Positions 37,056-45,310 of a stretch of DNA of 64,000 bases are shown here, one piece after another. The DNA comes from Paranoxybacillus vitaminiphilus (GTDB lineage: Bacteria; Bacillota; Bacilli; Bacillales; Anoxybacillaceae). Positions within the stretch are counted from its first letter, which is position 1; each line of letters starts with the position of its first letter. The stretch is taken from positions 1 to 64,000 of the forward strand of contig NZ_QLMH01000007.1 in assembly GCF_003259935.1 (NCBI RefSeq), written 5' to 3'. Both the position numbers and the translations under genes were made by a program. The notes beneath the pieces are model-generated. The model did not search any database. It saw only the letters and a program-made list of their open reading frames with translations, and had not been told where the DNA came from.

Positions 37056-37707
37056 TTTTATACCCCACCCCGCGCACTGTTTTAATGATGTCATCATCCA
37101 GTTTTTTCCGAAGCAGTTTGACCGTTGCGTCAATCGTTTTCATCGAAACGTCCGCGTCATATCCCCAAATGCGATCGAGAAGAACATCCCGGGATAATAC
37201 ATGCCCTTTATTTTGTAAAAGCAAATCAAGAAGCTGAAACTCGCGCGGCGTCAGAAAGATTTCTTGATCGCCGCGATGGAGGGTATGGCTTGTCCGATTG
37301 AGGACAAAGTTTTTAAAACACACCGTTTCTTCTTGAATCGGCACAAACGTGCGGCGGGACAATGCTTTCAAGCGTGCCATGAGCTCGTCGATTTCAAACG
37401 GTTTGACGAGATAATCGTCCGCTCCGGCTTCTAGTCCTTCAACGCGGTCTTGAACGGCATCTTTCGCGGTGAGCATTAAAATTGCTCCCGAATAGCCTTT
37501 TTGGCGGAGACGCTTGCATATCGTTACACCGTCGCCATTTGGCAGCATCCAGTCTAAAATGATGACATCGTAAAAGGAAGCAAGTGCATAATCGTATGCG
37601 TCTTCGCCTTCCTCCACCCAATCGACTTTATCGACCCCTTTTTTCTTTAGCATATGCACAATCAGTTCTCCTAAATATAAATCATCTTCTGCCAGAAGAA
37701 TTTTCAT
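37045..37707 (-). CDS. OmpR/PhoB-type response regulator
   Basis: A 220-residue protein. The receiver domain has acidic pocket EDD (residues 7-9), phospho-acceptor Asp52 (VIILDWMLP) and Lys in YLVKPFEIDEL. The winged-helix output domain shows LTPREFQLLDLLLQNKGHVL and ATVKLLRKKLDD, ending VRGVGYKIEE. It is translated together with the kinase. TTTTCAC pairs at 11 bp spacing lie upstream of this gene, of the PepSY gene and of htrA, and are the best candidate binding sites. Confidence 0.92.
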   Translation of the reverse strand: MKILLAEDDLYLGELIVHMLKKKGVDKVDWVEEGEDAYDYALASFYDVIILDWMLPNGDGVTICKRLRQKGYSGAILMLTAKDAVQDRVEGLEAGADDYLVKPFEIDELMARLKALSRRTFVPIQEETVCFKNFVLNRTSHTLHRGDQEIFLTPREFQLLDLLLQNKGHVLSRDVLLDRIWGYDADVSMKTIDATVKLLRKKLDDDIIKTVRGVGYKIEE

Positions 37708-37760
37708 TCGTTCATTCTCCCTTTCTTTCTACTTCTTATTAACCATCATAACAAATGTTC

Positions 37761-37808
37761 GTGAAAAATAAGTGAAAATCGCTGATTTGTTTTTCACCTT
37801 ATTTTCAC
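37761..37808. promoter_or_regulatory. Two back-to-back direct-repeat operators
   Basis: GTGAAAA at 37761 and 37772 (minus orientation) and TTTTCAC at 37791 and 37802 (plus orientation) each form an 11 bp-spaced direct repeat, the layout used by OmpR-type regulators. They lie between the divergent regulator and PepSY genes. The same heptamer pair recurs before the HtrA gene. Confidence 0.6.
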
Positions 37809-37857
37809 TTTTTTGCTTTAAAGTCGTGCCCAAGAAGTATACAAGGAGGCATAGATT

Positions 37858-38343
37858 ATGAAGAAAATGAGACAAGCACATTTATGGATTGGATTAATTA
37901 CATCTGTTTTCTTGCTTATGGAAGCTGTTACAGGGCTATTATTAGCGGAACCCTGGTTGATCGGGCAGCAGCCTAAAGGTGAGCCTATGTTGATGCAAGG
38001 TGCAGAACAAGGGCAAATTTCAGCAGGCATGGCTCAACAAGGGCCATCTTCGGCAGGGAATTTTGCAGAAGGAGAAAGTTCATCAAGTCCAGACTTCGAA
38101 CAAAGAAGCTTCGGACCGAGAGAAGGCTTTAGAGGAGAAAGAGGTGGAAATTCATTAGCGGGAATCATCCGCGGTCTCCATGAGGGGCGATTAGGAAACA
38201 TCGATATCAGATGGGCGATTGATATTGCCGCCATCAGCATGATTTTCCTAACGTTATCGGGCATCTATTTGTCCGTGAAATTGTTGCGGGCACAGAGAAA
38301 AAGCCGAAAGAAACGCTCGTTAAAGATAGCAGAAGGACAGTAA
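37858..38343 (+). CDS. PepSY-associated membrane protein
   Basis: 161 residues: an N-terminal motif MRQAHLWIGLITSVFLLMEA VTGLLL, the PepSY-TM opening with its His in a membrane helix, a Gln/Ser/Gly-rich outer loop (about residues 40-105), an IIRGLHEGRLGN segment and a second helix (IDIAAISMIFLTLSGIYLSV) with a basic tail. Similar proteins accompany two-component systems and metal-related reductases. It probably belongs to the regulon of the divergent system. Confidence 0.7.
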   Translation: MKKMRQAHLWIGLITSVFLLMEAVTGLLLAEPWLIGQQPKGEPMLMQGAEQGQISAGMAQQGPSSAGNFAEGESSSSPDFEQRSFGPREGFRGERGGNSLAGIIRGLHEGRLGNIDIRWAIDIAAISMIFLTLSGIYLSVKLLRAQRKSRKKRSLKIAEGQ

Positions 38344-38380
38344 TCGATATTTGAGCGTAAGAGCTGAAAAGCATGTACTT

Positions 38381-38399
38381 TTCACCGTGATTTCACCGT
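38381..38399 (+). promoter_or_regulatory. Direct-repeat operator upstream of the HtrA gene
   Basis: TTCACCGT at 38381 and 38392, 11 bp apart, each preceded by A/T, matching the TTTTCAC pairs at 37791/37802. It lies about 57 nt before the HtrA start codon, a good position for an activator. Confidence 0.55.
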
Positions 38400-38455
38400 T
38401 CTTTTTTAGACTGAGGCTAGATAAATCAAAACGAATGAAAGAGGTGGAGATTAGG

Positions 38456-39667
38456 ATGAGTTTACAAGAATATGAAAATACAAACGTTCAACGTAAAAAA
38501 AGAAGATTGTTCCCATTTTTGTTTGGAGTGGTTTTCGGAAGTGCCGCGGTTCTTTATTTTGCTCCTGTTCTAGAAGGAAGTGAGCTTATTTCATTGATTG
38601 ACAATATGAAAAAGGAAAAAGCAGCTGTCGTAGCGGAAGCAGAAACTTCGGAAAAGACGCTGCCGGTTCAGGAAGTTTCAAGCAGTTCGGACAGCATGGT
38701 AGAGGCGATTGCCAATGTAACAGAAGCCGTTGTCGGCATTATTAACATTCAGCAGCAAATGAATGTTTATTCATCTCAGCCTCAAGAACAGGAAGCCGGC
38801 ACGGGCTCAGGGGTGATTTTTAAAAAATCAGGAAATGTTGCTTACGTCGTCACAAATCACCATGTGATTGCAGGGGCGAATAAGGTAGAAGTATCTTTAG
38901 CAAGCGGAGAGAGAATCCCGGCAGAAATTGTAGGTGCCGATCCATTAACAGACTTGGCTGTATTAAAAATAGCCGGCCAATATGTGAAAAAGACAGCGAG
39001 TTTCGGAGATTCAGAGAAGCTGCGCGTCGGTGAACCGGTAGCGGCGATTGGCAACCCATTAGGGCTGGATTTAGCAAGTACGGTGACGCAAGGGATTGTC
39101 AGCGGCAAAAGAACGATTTCCGTCTCTACTTCAGAAGGAGAGTGGGATTTAAATGTCATCCAAACCGATGCGGCGATTAACCCGGGAAACAGTGGCGGAG
39201 CATTGATTAATAGCGCTGGACAAGTTGTTGGAATTAATAGTCTCAAAATTTCAGAAGATGGTGTAGAGGGATTAGGTTTTGCGATTCCGAGTGAAGATGT
39301 GAAGCCTATTGTGGAAGATTTATTGCAATACGGAGAAGTGAAACGGCCCTATCTTGGGGTAGGATTGCGGAATGTAAGCGATTTTTCAGCAGCGATTCGC
39401 CTTGAACAGTTAAATTTACCGGAAAATGTAACGGAAGGCGTCGTCATTACAGCTGTCGAACCTTCTTCTCCGGCAGCGGAAGCAGGACTCGAAGAAAAAG
39501 ATGTCATCGTATCTATAAATGGTACGAAGATTGATAGCATCAGTGCATTGCGGAAATATCTTTATACGGAAACAAAAGTTGGCGAGAAAATTAGTATAGA
39601 AATTTTCCGAAGCGGCAAACAAATGAATGTCTCCCTTCAATTGAGCGAACGCCGGGGGAGTCAGTAA
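38456..39667 (+). CDS. HtrA/DegP-like serine protease with PDZ domain
   Basis: The start is ATG 38456 behind AGGTGGAG; the frame from 38351 runs through the operator. 403 residues: a short cytoplasmic tail, one membrane helix (about residues 18-36), a linker, the trypsin-like domain with His136 (VVTNHHVIAGA), Asp166 (TDLAVLKI) and Ser246 (NPGNSGGAL), then a PDZ domain (YLGVGLRNVSD ... PAAEAGLEEKDVIVSINGTK). It degrades or refolds damaged proteins outside the membrane. The adjacent two-component system is the likely regulator, as for htrA/htrB in B. subtilis, though the regulator is not CssR-like in sequence. Confidence 0.9.
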   Translation: MSLQEYENTNVQRKKRRLFPFLFGVVFGSAAVLYFAPVLEGSELISLIDNMKKEKAAVVAEAETSEKTLPVQEVSSSSDSMVEAIANVTEAVVGIINIQQQMNVYSSQPQEQEAGTGSGVIFKKSGNVAYVVTNHHVIAGANKVEVSLASGERIPAEIVGADPLTDLAVLKIAGQYVKKTASFGDSEKLRVGEPVAAIGNPLGLDLASTVTQGIVSGKRTISVSTSEGEWDLNVIQTDAAINPGNSGGALINSAGQVVGINSLKISEDGVEGLGFAIPSEDVKPIVEDLLQYGEVKRPYLGVGLRNVSDFSAAIRLEQLNLPENVTEGVVITAVEPSSPAAEAGLEEKDVIVSINGTKIDSISALRKYLYTETKVGEKISIEIFRSGKQMNVSLQLSERRGSQ

Positions 39668-39679
39668 TGTCTGTAAGAA

Positions 39680-39789
39680 GGGGCTGTCTCATCAGGGTCT
39701 GACCTCACGCGAATATCGTTCATTTCTCCCGTGTGATGTCCTATATATGGTGTTGGGAAGATTGACCCTGGACGTTTGAGAAAGCCTCT
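39680..39789. repeat. Gene-end palindromic element, copy after the HtrA gene
   Basis: The ends are GGGCTGTCTCATCAGG and TTTGAGAAAGCCTCTT; the interior GTCTGACCTCAC and GATGTCCTATATAT match the copies at 33325 and 12681 (inverse). It starts 13 nt after the stop, and TATTTTTTAT follows, so it can act as the terminator. Confidence 0.65.
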
Positions 39790-39934
39790 TTATTTTTTAT
39801 TAACAATGATTAGGAAATGTGGCGATTTTTCGAAACAAAAATTTTTATTTTTGGCGTTTGACAGCATTTTGCTCATTCTTGTCCTATCAACTAAAAATAT
39901 ATTTAATATTTTTTCCTGAAATAGAAAAAATTAC

Positions 39935-39959
39935 GAAACATCTTTTCGTTCAGTTCGTA
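39935..39959 (+). promoter_or_regulatory. Sigma-W-type promoter of the NfeD-flotillin operon
   Basis: GAAAC (39935-39939), exactly 16 nt, then CGTA (39956-39959): the ECF sigma-W pattern. In B. subtilis the homologous yuaF-floT-yuaI operon is known to be sigma-W controlled. It lies 31 nt before the first start codon. Confidence 0.65.
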
Positions 39960-39990
39960 TTATTAATTGAATACGGGCTGAAAGGGGGGG

Positions 39991-40545
39991 ATGGAGGTGT
40001 TCGGATATCCGATGGAAACGGTTTATTTATGGACTCTTATTGTCAGCGGCAGTTTGACGCTTATTTATCTTGTGTTAAGCGATGTGTTAGATGGAATGTT
40101 TGATTTGCCCTTTTTAAGCCCGCAATTGATTTTATCTTTTCTTACTGTTTTCAGCGCCTCAGGGTTTTTGTTCGAAAAATATACTGAATTTTCTGTTGTT
40201 TTAATCAACCTTGTCAGTGCTGGAATCGGCTTGATTATTGTAACGATTTTGCATTTTTTCGTATTCATTCCGCTAAAGTCGGCAGAAACATCGCTGAATT
40301 ATTCAGAATCGGATTTGGAAGGACGTATTGCGAAAGTGATTGTGACGCTTCCTAAAGATGGATTTGGTGAGATTTTAATTGAAAATAAAAGCGGTGTCAT
40401 TTCCAAGCCGGCACAAAGCATTCAAAATGAAGAAATTCCGTCCGGGGCAGAAGTAGTGATTGTGAAAATGAAAAACGGCGTAGCAAAAGTATCAACCTAT
40501 GATCCTTATAATCTACAATTCAATTACAAGGGGGAATTCCAATGA
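39991..40545 (+). CDS. NfeD-family membrane protein (YuaF type)
   Basis: 184 residues: three hydrophobic helices (about residues 10-32, 45-60, 70-95) and a C-terminal OB-like domain (LEGRIAKVIVTLPKDGFGEI and IPSGAEVVIVKMKNGVAKVS). NfeD proteins work with flotillins in ordered membrane regions. The start is ATG 39991 directly after a G-run, or ATG 40012. The stop overlaps the flotillin start by 4 nt, confirming the pairing. Confidence 0.85.
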   Translation: MEVFGYPMETVYLWTLIVSGSLTLIYLVLSDVLDGMFDLPFLSPQLILSFLTVFSASGFLFEKYTEFSVVLINLVSAGIGLIIVTILHFFVFIPLKSAETSLNYSESDLEGRIAKVIVTLPKDGFGEILIENKSGVISKPAQSIQNEEIPSGAEVVIVKMKNGVAKVSTYDPYNLQFNYKGEFQ

Positions 40546-42068
40546 TGCCATTGCTTATTGTCATTGGTGTTGTCGTCTTTTTACTTATCGGTCTTGTGGC
40601 GCTTTTTATATTACGTTACCGTACAGTCGGTCCGGATGAAGCGCTCATTGTCACCGGAAGCTATCTTGGCAGTAAAAATGTTCATGTAGATGAATCGGGA
40701 AACAAAATAAAAATCGTGCGCGGCGGCGGCACGTTTGTATTGCCGATTTTCCAGCAGGCCGAACCGCTAAGTTTGTTGTCGATAAAACTCGATGTGCAAA
40801 CGCCGGAAGTGTATACAGAACAGGGCGTTCCCGTTATGGCGGACGGTGTGGCAATTATTAAAGTCGGCAGCTCCATCGGTGAAATTGCCACAGCCGCTGA
40901 GCAATTTTTAGGAAAATCACGTGAAGACATGGAAAACGAAGCAAAAGAAGTTTTGGAAGGGCATCTTCGTTCGATTCTCGGTTCGATGACCGTTGAGGAA
41001 ATTTATAAAAACCGCGATAAATTTTCACAGGAAGTCCAGCGTGTCGCCTCACAAGACTTAGCGAAAATGGGACTTATGATTGTATCGTTTACCATTAAAG
41101 ATGTGCGCGACAAAAACGGCTATCTCGATGCGTTAGGCAAGCCGCGCATTGCTCAAGTGAGACGTGATGCGGATATTGCGACGGCGGAAGCGGAAAAAGA
41201 AACGCGCATTAAGCGTGCCGAAGCAGATAAAGAAGCAAGAAAAGCCGAATTGGAACGCTTGACGGAAATTGCGGAAGCAGAAAAAGTCAACCAGCTTAAG
41301 CTGGCTGAATTCCGCCGTGAGCAGGATATCGCGAAAGCCCGCGCGGACCAGGCGTATCATTTAGAAGAGGCAAAAGCAAAACAAGAAGTCACTGAGCAGC
41401 AAATGCAAATTAAAATTATTGAGCGGCAAAAGCAGATTGAGCTCGAAGAAAAAGAGATTTTGCGCCGTGAGCGTCAGTACGATTCCGAAGTGAAAAAGAA
41501 AGCCGATGCCGATCGCTATGCGGTAGAACAGGCGGCTGCCGCGGAAAAAGCGAAACAAATGGCCGAAGCCGATGCACAAAAATACCGCATCGAAGCGATG
41601 GCGAAAGCTGAAGCAGAAAAGGTGCGCATCGATGGACTGGCCAAAGCCGAAGCAGAAAAAGCAAAAGGGGAAGCGGAAGCCGATGTGATCCGCCTAAAAG
41701 GTTTGGCGGAGGCAGAAGCGAAGCAAAAGATTGCCGAAGCGTTCGAACAATATGGCAAAGCAGCGATTCTCGACATGATCTTAAAAATGCTTCCTGAATA
41801 TGCAAAACAAGTGGCAAGCCCGCTTGCGAATATTGATAAGATTACGATCGTTGATACAGGTTCAAGCGATGCAAATGGTGGAGCCAACAAAGTCACCGGC
41901 TATGCGACAAATTTAATGGCGATGCTACAGGAGTCGCTTAAAGCGTCTTCCGGCATCGATGTGAAAGAACTGCTTGAGAACTTCTCAGGAAAAGGCAATG
42001 TGAAAAACAGCATCGATCAGTTGACGCAGGAAATTGCGGAGCAAAAGAAAACAAACGGAGAATCATAA
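40542..42068 (+). CDS. floT: Flotillin
   Basis: 508 residues: an N-terminal hairpin membrane segment (residues 3-26), the SPFH domain (YRTVGPDEALIVTGSYLGSK to VRDKNGYLDALGKPRIAQVR), then a long Glu-Ala-rich coiled coil (about 200-390, with repeats of the type AEKA/KAEAEK) and a short C-terminal oligomerisation region. It scaffolds membrane microdomains. It follows NfeD in a presumed sigma-W operon; the terminator at 42082-42120 closes it. Confidence 0.93.
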   Translation: MMPLLIVIGVVVFLLIGLVALFILRYRTVGPDEALIVTGSYLGSKNVHVDESGNKIKIVRGGGTFVLPIFQQAEPLSLLSIKLDVQTPEVYTEQGVPVMADGVAIIKVGSSIGEIATAAEQFLGKSREDMENEAKEVLEGHLRSILGSMTVEEIYKNRDKFSQEVQRVASQDLAKMGLMIVSFTIKDVRDKNGYLDALGKPRIAQVRRDADIATAEAEKETRIKRAEADKEARKAELERLTEIAEAEKVNQLKLAEFRREQDIAKARADQAYHLEEAKAKQEVTEQQMQIKIIERQKQIELEEKEILRRERQYDSEVKKKADADRYAVEQAAAAEKAKQMAEADAQKYRIEAMAKAEAEKVRIDGLAKAEAEKAKGEAEADVIRLKGLAEAEAKQKIAEAFEQYGKAAILDMILKMLPEYAKQVASPLANIDKITIVDTGSSDANGGANKVTGYATNLMAMLQESLKASSGIDVKELLENFSGKGNVKNSIDQLTQEIAEQKKTNGES

Positions 42069-42081
42069 ATTTATAACAATG

Positions 42082-42120
42082 AAAAGCTGTTCTTGATCAA
42101 ACGTCAAGGCGGCTTTTTTT
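42082..42120 (+). terminator. Terminator of the flotillin operon
   Basis: AAAAGC...TCTTGA pairs with TCAAGG...GCTTTT, followed by a T-run (42114-42120), 14 nt after the floT stop. Confidence 0.75.
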
Positions 42121-42375
42121 ATTTTGGAAGAAATTACGTTATCTTTATAGCGAAAAAGAGAAATGACGGTTGCAAGCAATCGTCATCATCCATTATTGGT
42201 GAATCATGTTTTTCTCTTAAAACAAGAAGGATTTTCTATGACAACATTAGAATTAAGTTTACAAACATGGATTCCATAAAATAGATGATTGTTTTCATAA
42301 ATCCTTACGACGATTACATATTTTTGTGAGGAGGGCTTCTAACTCTTATCTAAATTTGTTTATTGGAGGGATTAA
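42121..42375. other. Short gap without a gene
   Basis: AT-rich; the 63-codon plus-strand ORF (42093-42284) overlaps the terminator and lacks a ribosome binding site. Nothing else seen. Confidence 0.3.
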
Positions 42376-42645
42376 ATGACGGAGAATCAGTTAAAATGGA
42401 CCGGTTTTTTTGTAACCGTAATAGGAGTTGTTGGATTGGTTCTCATTTTTTTTAGTGTTGATTTTGGAACGTCCTTGGCAGACTCATGGGTAGCAAAGCA
42501 AGGCGGAGCGAGTACGGAGCGTTATCATATCATATTAGAAAGTTATATTCATAGCTTTCTCATTGCTGGAAGCATACTATTTGGATTCAGTCTCTTATTC
42601 GCTATTTTTACTTATTTTGCGTTTATGTTGTTACCCAAAAGGTAG
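42376..42645 (+). CDS. Small two-helix membrane protein
   Basis: 89 residues with helices at about 8-28 and 60-84 and an outer loop (DFGTSLADSWVAKQGGASTE RYHIILES). TTGGAGGG lies before the ATG, and a terminator follows at 42695. It is monocistronic. Family not recognised. Confidence 0.65.
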   Translation: MTENQLKWTGFFVTVIGVVGLVLIFFSVDFGTSLADSWVAKQGGASTERYHIILESYIHSFLIAGSILFGFSLLFAIFTYFAFMLLPKR

Positions 42646-42694
42646 AAATTTACTGAACGAACGATTGGTTTGGTTTTAAGGAGAAAAAGATGGA

Positions 42695-42719
42695 GCGCCT
42701 GTTTCCTAGGCGTTTTTTT
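42695..42719 (+). terminator. Terminator after the small membrane protein
   Basis: CGCCT and AGGCG pair around a 7 nt loop, followed by seven T (42713-42719). Confidence 0.65.
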
Positions 42720-42792
42720 ATTTCACAAAAACTGACACGAAAAAAATTACAAAAAAGTGTAGGGCAAACGGCTAATGATTTCGTCTATATAA

Positions 42793-43356
42793 GTGAAGAC
42801 AGATAGAAAGGGGGAGAGTGAGATTCAGGACGAAGCATTAATCGCGAAAGCAAGGAAAGGAGACGAGCATGCCTTTCGCCTGTTAATCGAGAAATACCGT
42901 GATTATTTATTTAAAACGGTGTACTCGATTATTCGCAACGAAAAAGATGCCGAGGATGTTACGCAGGAAGTATTTGTGCGGATTTATCTTTCACTCCCCC
43001 GATATCAGTCACAAGGCTTTAAAACATGGATGACGCGCATTGCTGTGAACTACGCGATTGATGTCAAGCGGAAAATGCAGCGGCAGCGTGAAGAAGTAAT
43101 GGAATCCATTGAGGCCGAAGCCGATGAAAGGGTTGAAGTTTCGGTTATGAAAAAAGAGGAGCGAGAGCGAATCCGCCGACGTCTTGAGGAAATTCCCCCT
43201 AACTATCGGGATGTGCTTTATGCATATTACATTGATGAAAAATCGTATCAACAAATTGCGAAAGAACAAAATGTCGAAGTGAAAACGGTCGAGACAAAGC
43301 TTTACAGAGCACGCAGCTGGCTAAGAAAGCATTGGAAGGAGGAGGATTTTCAATGA
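42793..43356 (+). CDS. ECF-type RNA polymerase sigma factor
   Basis: 187 residues. Region 2: ALIAKARKGDEHAFRLLIEK then YRDYLFKTVYSIIRNEKDAE DVTQEVFVRIY; region 4: RRRLEEIPPNYRDVLYAYYI and KSYQQIAKEQNVEVKTVETK LYRARSWL. It has no region 3, as usual for ECF factors. The GTG 42793 start has no ribosome binding site, whereas AAAGGGGGAGAG lies before an in-frame ATT at 42823, so an ATT or GTG start is unresolved. The next gene is its anti-sigma factor. Target promoters unknown. Confidence 0.9.
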   Translation: MKTDRKGESEIQDEALIAKARKGDEHAFRLLIEKYRDYLFKTVYSIIRNEKDAEDVTQEVFVRIYLSLPRYQSQGFKTWMTRIAVNYAIDVKRKMQRQREEVMESIEAEADERVEVSVMKKEERERIRRRLEEIPPNYRDVLYAYYIDEKSYQQIAKEQNVEVKTVETKLYRARSWLRKHWKEEDFQ

Positions 43357-43805
43357 GTCATTACACGAACGAAGAATGGCGGCAGTTCATTTGTGATGTA
43401 CTGCCAGAAGAAAAAAGAGAGGAAATGGAGAGCCACCTTTATAGTTGTGATCAATGCTTAGCGGTATATATGGAGCTCATTGAAGAAAATGCTTCCGACT
43501 TGCCGAATCCTTCCGATGAAGCTGTTTCAGCTGATGTCATCCTTGCACAAGTTGAACCATATGCAAAGCCAAAGCGTACGAAGCAGTCACAGACGAAGCA
43601 AAAAATGCTTCATTACGGAATTGCCGCGGCGATTACGATCGGGTTTATGTCTTCGGGAATTTTTCAATCAGTCACAAATGCCGGCGTTGTTGGAACAGAT
43701 TTATCAGAAAACAGGCCGGCCTATACGGAACAATGGATGGATAAAACATTATCATTTCTCGATTGGCTAAAGGCAAATCAAAAGGAGGAAGGGAATAATC
43801 GATGA
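43353..43805 (+). CDS. Zinc-finger anti-sigma factor
   Basis: The start is ATG 43353, overlapping the sigma gene stop (ATGA), behind AAGGAGGAGG. 150 residues: a ZAS-like cytoplasmic domain with H-x3-C-x2-C (MESHLYSCDQCLAVYMEL, about residues 29-46), a linker, and one membrane helix (LHYGIAAAITIGFMSSGIFQ). It holds the sigma factor at the membrane until an envelope signal arrives. Confidence 0.85.
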   Translation: MSHYTNEEWRQFICDVLPEEKREEMESHLYSCDQCLAVYMELIEENASDLPNPSDEAVSADVILAQVEPYAKPKRTKQSQTKQKMLHYGIAAAITIGFMSSGIFQSVTNAGVVGTDLSENRPAYTEQWMDKTLSFLDWLKANQKEEGNNR

Positions 43806-44875
43806 ACAAAAATTCGTTAGTTGCGTTCTTTTTATCATTTATCCCTGGTGCTGGGCATTTTTATTTAAATAAAAAAGCAAGGGGAGTGTTTTATAGCTTT
43901 GCCTTTTTTGCGCCGATTGTGCTCGCGGTCGGTCTTGTCTTTTTGACACATAATAGTGAACCGCTGGCGATCGTCCTCTTTTCTTTATTGATTTGGTTGA
44001 TCAGTATTTTAGATATGATTCTTACACTCATCAAAAGACAGCCGGAGCATACACTTGTCCAAGGAGAGGGTTTACAGGCAAATCAGGACAACGAGAAGTT
44101 TTACACGATTCTTCTTTCCTTCATTCCCGGGCTCGGGCATTTCCAGCTCGGCTTGATGAACCGAGGGTTAACGTTATTAATCAGCTTCTTTGGGCTTATG
44201 ATCATGATATTTTTTGTAACGGTATTGATGCATGAAGGCAGCTTCTTAGTTTTTTTAGGAATTTTGCCGATCGTTTGGATTTACAACATGTTTGATATTG
44301 TTCAACAGCTCAATCGAAAACAAAACGGCGAGTCACTGGTCGATCGAACGATTTTCGAAGATTTTGAAGCGAAACGCGAGGATGGAAGGAAAAGCAAAAC
44401 ACTTGCGACTCTCCTTTCGATTTTTCCGGGTGCGGGTCATATGTACTTAGGATTACAGCGCAGAGGCTTGCAGTTAATGGCTGCCTTTTTGCTGGCGATT
44501 TATGTGATGGATGTGTTAAGACTGTCTGCCTTTTTCTTCCTTATTCCGCTCATTTGGTTTTACAGCTTTTTTGACGCATTGCAGAAGGCGTCGAAGTATG
44601 GCGAAGAAGAGCTTGAGGATCAGCCGATCGTTTCCTACTTTATCAATCATCAAAGATGGGTTGGATTCGGATTATTGTTGTTAGGTCTTTATTATTTGCT
44701 TGACAGCATCCTGCTTCCAGCATTTGCTTCGCATCTATCAAAGCTATTACAAATCGATATTTATTACTGGTACAATCAATTTTTCCAAACAACGATCGTT
44801 TGCATTTTGTTAATTGGCGGCGGCTTCAAGCTGCTTTTAGGCAGTAAAGAGAAGAAAGGAGAGGAGAGGAAATGA
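43802..44875 (+). CDS. Multi-pass membrane protein with three repeats
   Basis: 357 residues with the same module three times: SFIPGAGHFYLNKKARGVFY (about residue 13), SFIPGLGHFQLGLMNRGLTL (about 106) and SIFPGAGHMYLGLQRRGLQL (about 205). Each is followed by two helices and a W(F/I)xS/N-x-F-D turn, a TM2-like unit. A fourth helix pair ends the protein. The ATG overlaps the anti-sigma stop, so it belongs to the sigma operon and may sense or repair the envelope. Specific function unknown. Confidence 0.7.
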   Translation: MNKNSLVAFFLSFIPGAGHFYLNKKARGVFYSFAFFAPIVLAVGLVFLTHNSEPLAIVLFSLLIWLISILDMILTLIKRQPEHTLVQGEGLQANQDNEKFYTILLSFIPGLGHFQLGLMNRGLTLLISFFGLMIMIFFVTVLMHEGSFLVFLGILPIVWIYNMFDIVQQLNRKQNGESLVDRTIFEDFEAKREDGRKSKTLATLLSIFPGAGHMYLGLQRRGLQLMAAFLLAIYVMDVLRLSAFFFLIPLIWFYSFFDALQKASKYGEEELEDQPIVSYFINHQRWVGFGLLLLGLYYLLDSILLPAFASHLSKLLQIDIYYWYNQFFQTTIVCILLIGGGFKLLLGSKEKKGEERK

Positions 44876-45039
44876 GAAAATGGCGCGTTGGGACGGTGTC
44901 AATGGGCGCCTCCCTTATTTTGCTTGGCATCGTGTTGTTTATTTCTCAATGGGAAGGAATGGGAGCTGCAGACATTTTTGCGAGCTGGTGGCCGTTTCTC
45001 TTAGTGTTGCTTGGCGTTGAAATTCTTGCGTATCTTTAA
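44872..45039 (+). pseudogene. Truncated LiaI/LiaF-TM-like membrane protein
   Basis: It overlaps the previous stop (ATGA) and reads MRKWRVGTVSMGASLILLGI VLFIS, a loop with WWPFLLVLLGVEILAYL, then TAA: 55 residues, two helices. The motif (S/T)WWPxLLxLLGxEIL is the start of longer proteins that carry more helices and a sensing domain, so this copy looks cut short. Downstream, another frame gives GDGTHHIYVFDSQHAAVHVS before a stop near 45120, which could be a scrap of the lost part. Confidence 0.55.
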
Positions 45040-45310
45040 AGGCAAGGTTCAATTAGGGGACGGAACTCATCATATTTATGTTTTTGATTCACAGCATGCA
45101 GCGGTGCATGTGTCAAATTAAGTAACTAAGAACCACCGAGGTGTCAGCGTATTTTTAATGAAAACTTTTGCCCGTTTTTGATATAATATTTCAGCTATAA
45201 CATCTTTCCTTTTTAAAGACGAAAAAATTGCAACAACCTTTTTCTTGCGATATCATGTTAAATAGTGGAAAATATATATTTAATCTTGGGATAAATAGGA
45301 TGATGGGGAT
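45040..45310. other. Gap upstream of dgkB
   Basis: AT-rich; contains the possible coding scrap noted for the preceding pseudogene and an imperfect palindrome around GCATGCAGCGGTGCATG (about 45097-45113). No gene seen. The dgkB promoter should lie at its right end. Confidence 0.3.

Noticed and set aside
39819-40103. 94-codon ORF overlapping the NfeD start
   Set aside because: Covers the sigma-W promoter and is out of frame with the NfeD gene, which has the coding signal.
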